From contig DVFW01000026.1 in assembly GCA_018713055.1 (NCBI GenBank), positions 102,364-166,363 of the forward strand: a DNA stretch of 64,000 bases, written 5' to 3'. The DNA is from Scatavimonas merdigallinarum. Its GTDB lineage: Bacteria > Bacillota > Clostridia > Oscillospirales > Acutalibacteraceae. The notes beneath the pieces were generated by a model that made no database searches, was not told the origin of the DNA, and was given only the letters and a program-made list of their open reading frames with translations. This document shows, in pieces, positions 24,971 to 31,653 of this stretch; positions within the stretch are counted from its first letter, which is position 1, and every line of letters begins with the position of its first letter. The translations under genes were made by a program, and so were the position numbers.

Positions 24971-25204
24971 TCAGTCGATTTCTACCATGACTTTTGTATT
25001 GTTCCTGACGGCAGCGGAACGGGCAACCGTGCGGATAGCCTTTGCGATGCGCCCCTGCTTGCCGATAATTCTGCCCATGTCGTCCTCTGCAACATGAATG
25101 TGGTATACGATGATACCCTCTTCGTTGGGTTCGTCAGCCTCTACAGAAACCTGGTCGGGATTTTCCACAAGACCTTTGGCAATTGTCATTAATAATTCCT
25201 GCAT
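24971..25204 (-). CDS. khpA: KH-domain RNA-binding protein KhpA
   Basis: This is a 77-residue single KH-domain protein (YlqC type) that binds RNA and in Gram-positive bacteria works with KhpB in cell size and sRNA-linked control. The GxxG loop is visible in GRIIGKQGRIAKAIRTV. It follows rpsP by 18 nt, the usual order in Firmicutes. The typical next genes rimM, trmD and rplS are missing; a strong terminator follows instead. Confidence 0.93.
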   Translation of the reverse strand: MQELLMTIAKGLVENPDQVSVEADEPNEEGIIVYHIHVAEDDMGRIIGKQGRIAKAIRTVARSAAVRNNTKVMVEID

Positions 25205-25222
25205 GTAAGAAACCTTCTTTCC

Positions 25223-25468
25223 TTATTCAATTACGTTGTTTTTCTTAAGCAAAGCTTTTACTGTGTCGGTCGGTTGTGCACCGTTTGCAATCCAGCTTTT
25301 TACCTTGTCGGCGTCCACTTTGAATTCATTGGGGTCCGTAAGGGGGTTATAATAACCGATTTCTTCAATAAAGCGGCCGTCGCGCGGATATCTGGAATCT
25401 GCTACAACAATGCGGTAAAAGGGCGACTTTTTTGCGCCCATGCGGCGCAGCCGGATCTTTACTGCCAT
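25223..25468 (-). CDS. rpsP: 30S ribosomal protein S16
   Basis: S16 (bS16) stabilises the 5' domain of 16S rRNA during 30S assembly. The 81-residue sequence begins VKIRLRRMGAKKSPFYRIVV, a clear family signature, and has EEIGYYNPLTDP. It lies between ffh (73 nt) and khpA (18 nt). The start is ATG at 25468 with GGAGG at the expected distance. Confidence 0.96.
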   Translation of the reverse strand: MAVKIRLRRMGAKKSPFYRIVVADSRYPRDGRFIEEIGYYNPLTDPNEFKVDADKVKSWIANGAQPTDTVKALLKKNNVIE

Positions 25469-25540
25469 ATCTTTTCACCTCCGTAAAAATATTGCTATAT
25501 CTTCACCAATCAGTTTTTTACCTATTGGGTGAATACGCTG

Positions 25541-26899
25541 TTACATGCCCATCGGCCCCATAGGGCCCCCAAGGCCTGGAAGGCCGCGCATTTTCCTTTT
25601 CTTTTTGCCGTTTCTGCCGGAAAATTGCTTCATCATCTTTTGCATCTGCTCAAACTGCTTTAAAAGACGGTTTACGTCTTCTACCTTCATGCCGCAGCCT
25701 GCAGCGATCCTGCGCTTGCGTGAGGCGTTGAGCAGCGAAGGAGTTAATCTTTCCTGCGGCGTCATGGAAAGAATGATCGCCGCGTTGCGGTCCATAATCC
25801 GGTCGTCTATGTCTACGTTTTCTATCTGCTTATCAACGCCGGGGAGCTTTGACAAAATCGATTTAAGCGGGCCCATTTTTTTGATCTGCTGGAACTGATC
25901 GAGCATGTCGTTTAAATTCATCTGGTTTTTGGCCATTTTGTCGGCAAGCTGTTCGGCCTTTTTTTGATCAATTTTACTTTCCGCTTCTTCAATGAGCGTT
26001 AAGACGTCGCCCATTCCCAGAATCCTGCTGGCCATTCTGTCCGGGTGGAAAACCTCCAGATCCTCCAGTTTTTCGCCCGTACCGGCAAATTTAATCGGCC
26101 GGCCTGTTACAGCCTTTACCGAAAGAGCCGCGCCGCCTCTTGTATCGCCGTCAAGCTTTGTTAAAATTACGCCGGTAATGTCCAGCAGTTCGTTAAACGA
26201 TTTTGCAACGTTTACAGCGTCCTGGCCGGTCATAGCGTCTACCACAAGCAAAATTTCCTGGGGTTCTACTTCCGCTTTAATATTTTTTAGTTCTTCCATC
26301 AGCGCTTCGTCAATATGAAGACGGCCGGCCGTGTCCAGGATAACCATGTCGTTTCCGTGGTCGCGCGCGTGGCGGATAGCTGCTCTTACAATTTTTATGG
26401 GATTTTCCTTGCCCATTTCAAAAACAGGCACGCCGGCTTTGGAACCGACAACCTGCAGCTGGTTAATGGCCGCGGGGCGGTAGATGTCGCACGCAGTTAA
26501 AAGCGGGCGGTGCCCCTGCTTTTTGAGCATGAGCGCAAGCTTACCTGCGTGTGTGGTTTTACCGGAGCCCTGCAGGCCGCAAAGCATAAGGACAGTAGGG
26601 GGCTTTGACGCTGTAGAAAGCCGTGCCTTTTCGCCGCCCATCAGTTCTGTGAGCTCTTCATTTACAATTTTTACAACCATCTGCGCGGGCGTGAGGCTTT
26701 CCATTACGTCGGCGCCGACTGCGCGCTGTGTTACTTTATTGGTAAAATCCTTTGCAACTTTATAATTTACGTCCGCCTCTAAAAGTGCAAGACGCACCTG
26801 CCGCATGGCTTCTTTTACGTCTGCTTCGCTGAGCTTTCCCTTGGAACGCAGCTTTTTAAAAGCTGCGCTGAGTTTATCTGACAATCCTTCAAATGCCAA
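25541..26899 (-). CDS. ffh: Signal recognition particle protein Ffh
   Basis: This is the SRP GTPase that binds signal peptides and 4.5S/scRNA and targets nascent membrane proteins to FtsY. An N domain (1-90) is followed by a G domain with G1 GLQGSGKTT, DTAGR, TKLDGDTRGG and GTGEKLEDLE. The Met-rich M domain at the C-terminus ends in GLPGLGGPMGPMGM. The TTG at 26899, giving MAFEGLSDKL, is preferred because AAGGG is 8 nt upstream and the family starts this way; a GTG at 26908 is the alternative. It lies just downstream of ylxM. Confidence 0.95.
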   Translation of the reverse strand: MAFEGLSDKLSAAFKKLRSKGKLSEADVKEAMRQVRLALLEADVNYKVAKDFTNKVTQRAVGADVMESLTPAQMVVKIVNEELTELMGGEKARLSTASKPPTVLMLCGLQGSGKTTHAGKLALMLKKQGHRPLLTACDIYRPAAINQLQVVGSKAGVPVFEMGKENPIKIVRAAIRHARDHGNDMVILDTAGRLHIDEALMEELKNIKAEVEPQEILLVVDAMTGQDAVNVAKSFNELLDITGVILTKLDGDTRGGAALSVKAVTGRPIKFAGTGEKLEDLEVFHPDRMASRILGMGDVLTLIEEAESKIDQKKAEQLADKMAKNQMNLNDMLDQFQQIKKMGPLKSILSKLPGVDKQIENVDIDDRIMDRNAAIILSMTPQERLTPSLLNASRKRRIAAGCGMKVEDVNRLLKQFEQMQKMMKQFSGRNGKKKRKMRGLPGLGGPMGPMGM

Positions 26900-26924
26900 C
26901 GAAATCACCCTTTCGGCACCAATT

Positions 26925-27287
26925 TTATTCCTGCAGATTGTTGACAGTACTTAAAATTTGTGTAATATTATCCGACACAATCTCATCCTGGTACTTTGTT
27001 TTGTTATACGCCTGTATTGTGCGGGCGTGTTCCTCAATTTTTGCAAGGCCGCTTTGCATGCTTTCAAAACGGCTGCAAAGCCCCAGCTTTTCTTCCATTT
27101 CAAACAGAGCCAGTTCCGTGCGTTTTACGATATCTCGCACAGCTTGCCTGGTAATGCCCGTATTGGCGGAAATTTCGCCCAGGGAAAGGTCATTGTTATA
27201 ATAACTGTCTGTAATCTCTCTTTGTCTGGGCGATAAAAGTTCTCCGTAAAAATCTAAAAGAAAAGAGATTTGCAGGTTTTTTTCCAT
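26925..27287 (-). CDS. ylxM: YlxM-type helix-turn-helix protein (UPF0122)
   Basis: This 120-residue protein resembles sigma region 4: LLSPRQREITDSYYNNDLSL, then SANTGITRQAVRDIVKR forming the helix-turn-helix. The family is found almost always next to ffh and is thought to affect SRP, but its exact role is open. The ATG at 27287 (MEKNLQ) has GGGAG about 9 nt upstream; a longer frame to 27371 crosses the promoter and is not real. It is the first gene of the ffh operon. Confidence 0.92.
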   Translation of the reverse strand: MEKNLQISFLLDFYGELLSPRQREITDSYYNNDLSLGEISANTGITRQAVRDIVKRTELALFEMEEKLGLCSRFESMQSGLAKIEEHARTIQAYNKTKYQDEIVSDNITQILSTVNNLQE

Positions 27288-27342
27288 AACGGTACTCCCG
27301 GTATCTGTATCATGTGTAAAGTTTTTTTCTTTACACCTTGCC

Positions 27343-27371
27343 ATTATAGCGTGCATTAGGTTCCATGTCAA
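27343..27371 (-). promoter_or_regulatory. Consensus promoter of ylxM-ffh
   Basis: Perfect TTGACA (27371-27366), a 17-nt spacer and perfect TATAAT (27348-27343). A GTGTAAAG/CTTTACAC hairpin with a 7-base loop (27313-27335) follows within the 5' untranslated region. Confidence 0.93.
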
Positions 27372-27391
27372 GCATTTTGTAATTTTTTACC

Positions 27392-27420
27392 TTGACATAA
27401 GGCACAGGATGTAGTATCCT
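27392..27420 (+). promoter_or_regulatory. Promoter of thiT
   Basis: TTGACA (27392-27397), a 17-nt spacer and TATCCT (27415-27420), just upstream of the TPP riboswitch. Confidence 0.75.
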
Positions 27421-27430
27421 TATCTTCGAC

Positions 27431-27537
27431 AAAAACACTTGAAAACTGCAGGGGTGCTGAACAAATCGGCTGAGAACGCAGAAGCGTAACCCTTTAACCT
27501 GATACGGATAATGCCGGCGTAGGAAGTATGTTTTATG
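27431..27537 (+). promoter_or_regulatory. TPP riboswitch (THI element)
   Basis: The transcript contains the conserved parts of the thiamine pyrophosphate aptamer: GGGGTGCTG at about 27451, GGCTGAGA at about 27468, then AACCTGATACGGATAATGC and GGCGTAGGAAGTA up to 27528. These form the P2-P5 helices and the ligand pocket. With the terminator at 27565-27590 it should switch off thiT transcription when TPP is plentiful. Confidence 0.96.
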
Positions 27538-27564
27538 AAAATAAATAAAGCAGAAGATTGTACG

Positions 27565-27590
27565 CCGTACGGAATCCCGTACGGTTTTTT
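27565..27590 (+). terminator. Riboswitch-controlled terminator of thiT
   Basis: CCGTACGG repeated around AATC forms a strong stem followed by six T. It lies between the TPP aptamer and thiT and is the expected expression platform. Confidence 0.9.
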
Positions 27591-27625
27591 ATTTGTGTTT
27601 TTGTAGAAAAAGGAGGAATGCTTTT

Positions 27626-28270
27626 ATGAACAAGAAAACGTTGCGACTGGTTACAAGCGGTGTTTTGATTGCACTGGGGACTGTACTTTCCATGATCAAG
27701 GTGTTTGATCTGCCTTACGGGGGTTCTATTACCCTGTTCAGCATGGTGCCGGTTATGGTACTGGGTTATATGTACGGTGTTCGATGGGGCCTTTTATGCG
27801 GCACGGTTTTTGGTGTTTTACAGGCGGTTCTGGGCGCGACCACCAGCCAGGCGTTTGCGGGGCTTACCGGCTTTAACATTGTGCTGATGGCCTTTTTGGA
27901 TTATATTGCCGCGTTTGCCGTGTTGGGACTTGCGGGCATGTTTAAACGGGTTATAAAAAGACCGACGCTTTCATTTGCGCTGGGCGCGGTTGTAACGGGC
28001 CTGCTGCGCTATTTGTGCCATTTCCTTTCCGGGTTTATCCTGTGGGGAAGCTATGCGGAATGGTTTTTTGGCGACGTAATGGCGAACAGCACAGGCGCGT
28101 ATATTTTGGATAACTTTACGGGAGATATGCTTGCTATGCTGTATTCTTTGATCTATAACGGAAGCTATATGCTGCCAGAAACGGTCATTTCTCTGGTTGC
28201 CGCTGTAGTGCTAATGTCAATCAGGCCGGTAAGAAAACAGATTTTGTCAGGTGCACCGGTGCAAGCTTAA
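27626..28270 (+). CDS. thiT: Thiamine ECF transporter S component ThiT
   Basis: This is the membrane substrate-binding subunit that captures thiamine and works with the shared EcfA/A'/T module. The 214-residue protein is hydrophobic with about six membrane segments and shows features of ThiT such as GSITLFSMVPV, GTVFGVLQAVLG and the aromatic-rich SYAEWFFG loop. The ATG at 27626 has AAAGGAGG upstream. The TPP riboswitch upstream supports thiamine as the substrate. No ECF ATPases are nearby, as usual for group II transporters. Confidence 0.94.
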   Translation: MNKKTLRLVTSGVLIALGTVLSMIKVFDLPYGGSITLFSMVPVMVLGYMYGVRWGLLCGTVFGVLQAVLGATTSQAFAGLTGFNIVLMAFLDYIAAFAVLGLAGMFKRVIKRPTLSFALGAVVTGLLRYLCHFLSGFILWGSYAEWFFGDVMANSTGAYILDNFTGDMLAMLYSLIYNGSYMLPETVISLVAAVVLMSIRPVRKQILSGAPVQA

Positions 28271-28288
28271 AGCAAAAGCAGATTCATG

Positions 28289-28326
28289 AAAAGCCGTGGG
28301 GAAAGATGGCTCTCCTCACGGCTTTT
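28289..28326 (+). terminator. Bidirectional terminator after thiT
   Basis: AAAAGCCGTGGGGA pairs with TCCTCACGGCTTTT with one mismatch; A/T-rich runs on both sides serve thiT and the convergent DUF1015 gene. Confidence 0.75.
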
Positions 28327-28329
28327 GGT

Positions 28330-29610
28330 TTATACCAGTTCATTTAGAACAAGGCCCGTAATCAGCTTTGGATAAAAGTAAGTAGACTTTTGCGGCATTT
28401 TTTCGCCTGCGGCGGCAACATTGCGGATTTGTGTGACCTTGGTGGGATTTAAGATAAATGCACATTGGGACGCACCGCTTTTTACAGAGGTAATCGCTTC
28501 ATCGAAAACCTTTGTATAGGTCAGATTGATCTGCTTTGCCATGTTTTCCGCGTCAATGCCAAACAGCTGTTCCAAAATCAGCGTATGCAGCACGGTAACG
28601 TCAAGTTCTCTTGTTGCGGCGCTTTTATCCGGAAGAAGCGCTTGCATAACAGAAGGGTCTTTGAGTACCAGCTGCGCCCATGTGTCCCCGCCGCAGTAGA
28701 AGCCAAACGCCGTTTTATCTTCCTGAAAAAGTTTGTCAAGCTCTGCTTCCATGGAAGCAACGCCGGTTTTCTCTGTAATTGTAAAATACTGCGTGCATGC
28801 CGCCATTGCCTGTTTGGGGTCAAAGTTTTCCAGATTGCGGACAAGGCGGTGGGTGGGAAAGACCGCCAGGCCGGGATGCTCCATATCGACCAGCATCATC
28901 ATTTGGTAATCGGCCGCGCCGCCCGGTGCGCTTTTGCCCTGCGCGTAACACCAGTTTCGATAGTTCAGCGCCGTTTCGTAGCGATGGTGCCCATCTGCAA
29001 TATACAGTTTTCTGTCGTCGAAATCTGCACAGAGAGACGAAATTGCCGCCTGATCGGTAACAATCCAAAGACGGTGGGTTACATTGTCGTTGTCGGTCAG
29101 GTGTATGTCAGGCGCGCCGGTGGAAAGGCTGTCAAGTTTTTGTGTTGTACAATGCGCCGGATCCATAAAAAGAGAATAAATCTGGCTGAAATTGCAGTTG
29201 GTTGCCTTCATTAAGTTCAGGCGGTCTTCTTTTGCCTTGGAAAGCGTAAATTCATGCGGCAGAATAACGCCTTTTGAAAAATCTTCAATCTTTACACGGC
29301 AGATCATGCCTTTTACCTTTGTGCGCTTGCCGCAGGCTTCAAATTCTTCTTCGTAAATATAAACGGCGGGCAGGTCCTCTGTTTTTAAAATCCCTTTTTC
29401 TTTCCATTGCGTGAAAATATCGTGCGCGCTGCGGTAAGGGTTGTCGCCTTTTGGTAGCTCCAGACGAATGATGTTGTTTTCATTTTTTTCTATGTATGCC
29501 TTTCGCTGTTCTTCACTGATGACGTCGTAGGGCGGGCAGACAAGCTCTTCTATTTTTCCTGCAATGCCGGTGTTAAAGCGAACGCCTTGAAAAGGTTTAA
29601 CCAATGCCAT
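28330..29610 (-). CDS. DUF1015 family protein
   Basis: This is a 426-residue protein of the widespread DUF1015 family (SpvB/TcdB-unrelated, cytosolic). Family signatures are CPPYDVISEEQR near residue 27, FGIDAENM and the central LYIADGHHRYETAL with its His-His pair. The biochemical activity is not firmly known; the conserved DGHHR suggests catalysis or metal binding. The ATG at 29610 (MALVKPF) has AAGGGGA upstream, and its own promoter is visible at 29648-29676. It is a single-gene unit. Confidence 0.9.
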   Translation of the reverse strand: MALVKPFQGVRFNTGIAGKIEELVCPPYDVISEEQRKAYIEKNENNIIRLELPKGDNPYRSAHDIFTQWKEKGILKTEDLPAVYIYEEEFEACGKRTKVKGMICRVKIEDFSKGVILPHEFTLSKAKEDRLNLMKATNCNFSQIYSLFMDPAHCTTQKLDSLSTGAPDIHLTDNDNVTHRLWIVTDQAAISSLCADFDDRKLYIADGHHRYETALNYRNWCYAQGKSAPGGAADYQMMMLVDMEHPGLAVFPTHRLVRNLENFDPKQAMAACTQYFTITEKTGVASMEAELDKLFQEDKTAFGFYCGGDTWAQLVLKDPSVMQALLPDKSAATRELDVTVLHTLILEQLFGIDAENMAKQINLTYTKVFDEAITSVKSGASQCAFILNPTKVTQIRNVAAAGEKMPQKSTYFYPKLITGLVLNELV

Positions 29611-29647
29611 ATTCACATATTCCCCTTTATTCTTTAGGATGGTTTTT

Positions 29648-29676
29648 ATTGTAGCTTTTTTCCCGCCTGCCGTCAA
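29648..29676 (-). promoter_or_regulatory. Promoter of the DUF1015 gene
   Basis: TTGACG (29676-29671), a 17-nt spacer and TACAAT (29653-29648). Confidence 0.8.
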
Positions 29677-29695
29677 GCGTTGTATCTGCGGGGTT

Positions 29696-29724
29696 TTGAC
29701 TTTTGCGCAAAAACGGAATATACT
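29696..29724 (+). promoter_or_regulatory. Promoter of the amidohydrolase gene
   Basis: TTGACT (29696-29701), a 17-nt spacer and TATACT (29719-29724). Confidence 0.82.
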
Positions 29725-29774
29725 ACTATATGGATCCCCTGGGGTGGAAAAACAAAAAAGGATAGATGTTATAT

Positions 29775-30560
29775 ATGGAGATTATTGATTTTCACGCGCA
29801 TATTTACCCGGAAAAAATTGCAAAAAAGGCGGTACAGGGCGTTGGCAGTTTTTATGGAATTCCCATGGACGGCGACGGTACGGTTCACGCTTTGCTGCGT
29901 GAAGGAAAAAAAGCCGGGGTGCGCCGTTTTCTGGTGCAGTCTGTTGCAACCGTCCCGCAGCAAGTGCATTCTATCAACGATTTTATTGCGGAACAGTGTA
30001 AGGCGCATGAGGAGCTGATCGGATTTGGTACGCTGCATCCCGGTATGGAAGACCCCTTTGCGGAAATAGAGCGTATGAAAAAACTGGGGCTTCGGGGTGT
30101 AAAGCTGCATCCGGATACACAGCAGTTTCATTTGGACGATGCGCGCATGTTCCCGGTATACGACGTGCTGCAGGGAGACCTGCCGGTGCTTTTTCATTGC
30201 GGGGATTACCGGTATTCGTATTCCCACCCAAACCGCTTTGCCCGTGTGCTGGACAATTTTCCAAGGCTTACGGCGATTGGGGCGCATTTTGGCGGCTGGT
30301 CGCTTTGGGATCTTGCGCTGGAGTATTTGCAGGATAAGCGCTGTTATGTGGACACTTCAAGCTCTACCATGTATTTGGGAAAAAGAAGGAGCCTGGAGTT
30401 GATCCGGCTGTATGGAGCAGACAGGGTTTTATATGGGACGGATTTCCCTATGTGGAACGCGGAGGAGGAGCTGCAGCGGATAAACAGCCTTGGCCTTTCG
30501 CAGGAGGAACGAAAGCTGATTCTTGGAGAAAACGCACGCAGAATTTTGCGGGAGTCGTAA
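29775..30560 (+). CDS. Amidohydrolase-family metal-dependent hydrolase (TIM barrel)
   Basis: This 261-residue protein has the order of metal ligands of amidohydrolase_2 enzymes. IDFHAHIYP (HxH) is near the N-terminus, VKLHPDTQQF on a barrel strand, FHCGDYRYSYSHP, AHFGGWS and the C-terminal GTDFPMW with a catalytic Asp. The substrate cannot be told from sequence; hydrolases or decarboxylases are both possible. The ATG at 29775 is preferred over 29766 because AAGGA is too close to the latter. It is a monocistronic unit between a promoter and a perfect terminator. Confidence 0.88.
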   Translation: MEIIDFHAHIYPEKIAKKAVQGVGSFYGIPMDGDGTVHALLREGKKAGVRRFLVQSVATVPQQVHSINDFIAEQCKAHEELIGFGTLHPGMEDPFAEIERMKKLGLRGVKLHPDTQQFHLDDARMFPVYDVLQGDLPVLFHCGDYRYSYSHPNRFARVLDNFPRLTAIGAHFGGWSLWDLALEYLQDKRCYVDTSSSTMYLGKRRSLELIRLYGADRVLYGTDFPMWNAEEELQRINSLGLSQEERKLILGENARRILRES

Positions 30561-30580
30561 TATTTGGAAAGTAAACAGAA

Positions 30581-30617
30581 AAAAGGCCTTTGTCGCATGA
30601 CAAAGGCCTTTTTTTGC
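30581..30617 (+). terminator. Terminator of the amidohydrolase gene
   Basis: A perfect 14-bp stem (AAAAGGCCTTTGTC with its complement) and a GCAT loop, followed by a T tract. Confidence 0.92.
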
Positions 30618-30713
30618 AAAAATGGAGGAGCAGGCGGAAGGGGCGGGGAAAACTTGTAAGCCCTAAGTTTGCAAAGGATTGCGGGCTGCTTTATACAAGC
30701 TTTTATCTTGCCC

Positions 30714-30786
30714 GCCGGCTTTCTACGTTTATATAATTCTTTTTTAAAAAGTTTTTGTTCATTTCTTACGGAAGAAACGAACCAAA
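30714..30786 (-). repeat. Dispersed hairpin repeat, copy A
   Basis: On the minus strand this 73-nt unit starts TTTGGTTCG, forms a GTTCGTTTCTT/AAGAAATGAAC stem-loop and ends ATATAAACGTAGAAAGCCGGC. A related 74-nt unit lies at 45683-45756 on plus, with roughly four of five bases identical by eye. Both copies lie downstream of a small ribbon-helix-helix-like gene or fragment in the same orientation. Confidence 0.7.
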
Positions 30787-30962
30787 GACCGCAAAAGGGG
30801 GAGGTTGAACGACCACCCTTTTGAGACCCCCTCAACCGCCTTAAGGGGAGTAACCCCCTTAAGAATCCCCCCGAACAGTTCTTCGGCAATATACAGGGAT
30901 TTACTGCTGCATTTTTTTCTTTGCCGGATACCCAGTTCATCAAAATCAAACGCAAAGCTCAT
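30759..30962 (-). pseudogene. Truncated copy of a small RHH-like DNA-binding gene
   Basis: The first 26 residues (starting MSFAFDFDELGIRQRKK, then CSSKSLYIA) are nearly identical to the protein at 44736-44948. DNA identity extends through the ribosome binding region, about 30885-30988 against 44872-44973. After SLYIAEELF the frame runs into unrelated sequence, including the palindrome CTTAAGGGG/CCCCTTAAG (30840-30863) and the dispersed repeat. The helix part with TNSSFNN is lost, so this is most likely a broken duplicate. Confidence 0.75.
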
Positions 30963-31083
30963 AAGGCCGTGTCTGTCTTCCCTTCAAATTTCTGTTTTAA
31001 GGATGCAGCAAATCTTTGCCTAAATTTTAAGCGCATTATGTACCATAGTCAATCACTCCATAAATTTTTCTTAAATTCATTAT

Positions 31084-31121
31084 GTACTTTAAAATAATAT
31101 AATACAATTCACTTAAAGTAC
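31084..31121. promoter_or_regulatory. Inverted repeat around a possible -10
   Basis: GTACTTTAA (31084-31092) and TTAAAGTAC (31113-31121) flank a TATAAT at 31098-31103, upstream of the small Cys-rich gene at 31149. An operator or a symmetrical promoter element is possible. No convincing -35 is seen. Confidence 0.4.
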
Positions 31122-31148
31122 CTTAAAAAATGTACGGAGGGGACAGGT

Positions 31149-31328
31149 TTGGATGATGACGTATGTAAAAACTGCAAACATTTCAGGCAACACTATATAA
31201 CATTCGGCCGAAATTACAGGGAGATCACGTATGGGCATTGTGTATACCCAAGCTTGAAGAAAAGAGAATCTGCAACGCCGGCATGTGCATATTTCAAGCC
31301 GTGTAAAAGACAGGACGCACAAAGCTAA
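31149..31328 (+). CDS. Small Cys-rich protein, unknown function (59 aa)
   Basis: The TTG at 31149 is preceded by GGAGG at 8-nt spacing and opens a 59-residue frame. Five cysteines are arranged as VCKNCKHF at the N-terminus, then GHC around residue 35, and ACAYFKPC near the C-terminus, suggesting a zinc-binding mini-protein. Similar short C-x2-C-x-H proteins with Tyr-rich middles occur in Clostridia, without known function. The last bases overlap the stem of a terminator at 31311-31350. It has its own putative promoter region. Confidence 0.7.
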   Translation: MDDDVCKNCKHFRQHYITFGRNYREITYGHCVYPSLKKRESATPACAYFKPCKRQDAQS

Positions 31329-31350
31329 CAACTCTGTGCGTCCTGGTTTT
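31311..31350 (+). terminator. Terminator of the small Cys-rich gene
   Basis: CAGGACGCACA and TGTGCGTCCTG form a perfect 11-bp stem followed by GTTTTT. The 5' arm lies inside the gene's last codons. Confidence 0.88.
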
Positions 31351-31427
31351 TGGTGGGCCATCAGGGACTCGAACCCCGGACCGACCGGTTATGAGCCGGT
31401 TGCTCTAACCAACTGAGCTAATGGCCC
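31351..31427 (-). tRNA. tRNA with CAU anticodon (Ile2 or elongator Met)
   Basis: On the minus strand the 77-nt sequence folds as a cloverleaf: acceptor GGGCCAT/ATGGCCC, D stem GCTC/GAGC, anticodon stem ACCGG/CCGGT with loop CTCATAA, TPsiC stem CGGGG/CCCTG with TTCGAGT, and encoded CCA. The anticodon is CAT. The body, with variable loop CGGTC, resembles the lysidine-modified tRNA-Ile of Firmicutes more than elongator tRNA-Met, but the two cannot be separated with certainty by eye. Confidence 0.93.
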
Positions 31428-31449
31428 CTGCAATTTTCAGCGCCAAAAT

Positions 31450-31478
31450 ATTATATCAATTTACCTTGCCTTTGTCAA
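31450..31478 (-). promoter_or_regulatory. Consensus promoter of the CAU tRNA
   Basis: Perfect TTGACA (31478-31473), a 17-nt spacer and perfect TATAAT (31455-31450), about 23 nt before the tRNA 5' end. Confidence 0.93.
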
Positions 31479-31609
31479 TGCATTTTTACCGCGCCTTTTG
31501 TCTGTGCCGCGGATGATGCGCTTTTAAAGCAGGCGGCATAAAACAGATGAAAAAACGGCGCCGCCTAAGAGTAAGGCAGTATGTATGAAAAAGAAAACAA
31601 AACGAAAAG

Positions 31610-31635
31610 CCCTGCAGGGATTGCCGCCTGCAGGG
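31610..31635 (-). terminator. Terminator of the dockerin protein gene
   Basis: CCCTGCAGG and CCTGCAGGG form a 9-bp stem with an 8-base loop, followed on the minus strand by CTTTTCGTTTTGTTTTC. Confidence 0.7.
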
Positions 31636-31653
31636 TTTCGATTTATAACTTGT

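Noticed and set aside
30344..30955. A 203-residue open frame on the minus strand
   Set aside because: It runs antisense through the amidohydrolase gene and across its terminator, has biased composition and no ribosome binding site. Only its upstream part overlaps the RHH-like pseudogene and repeat, in a different frame.
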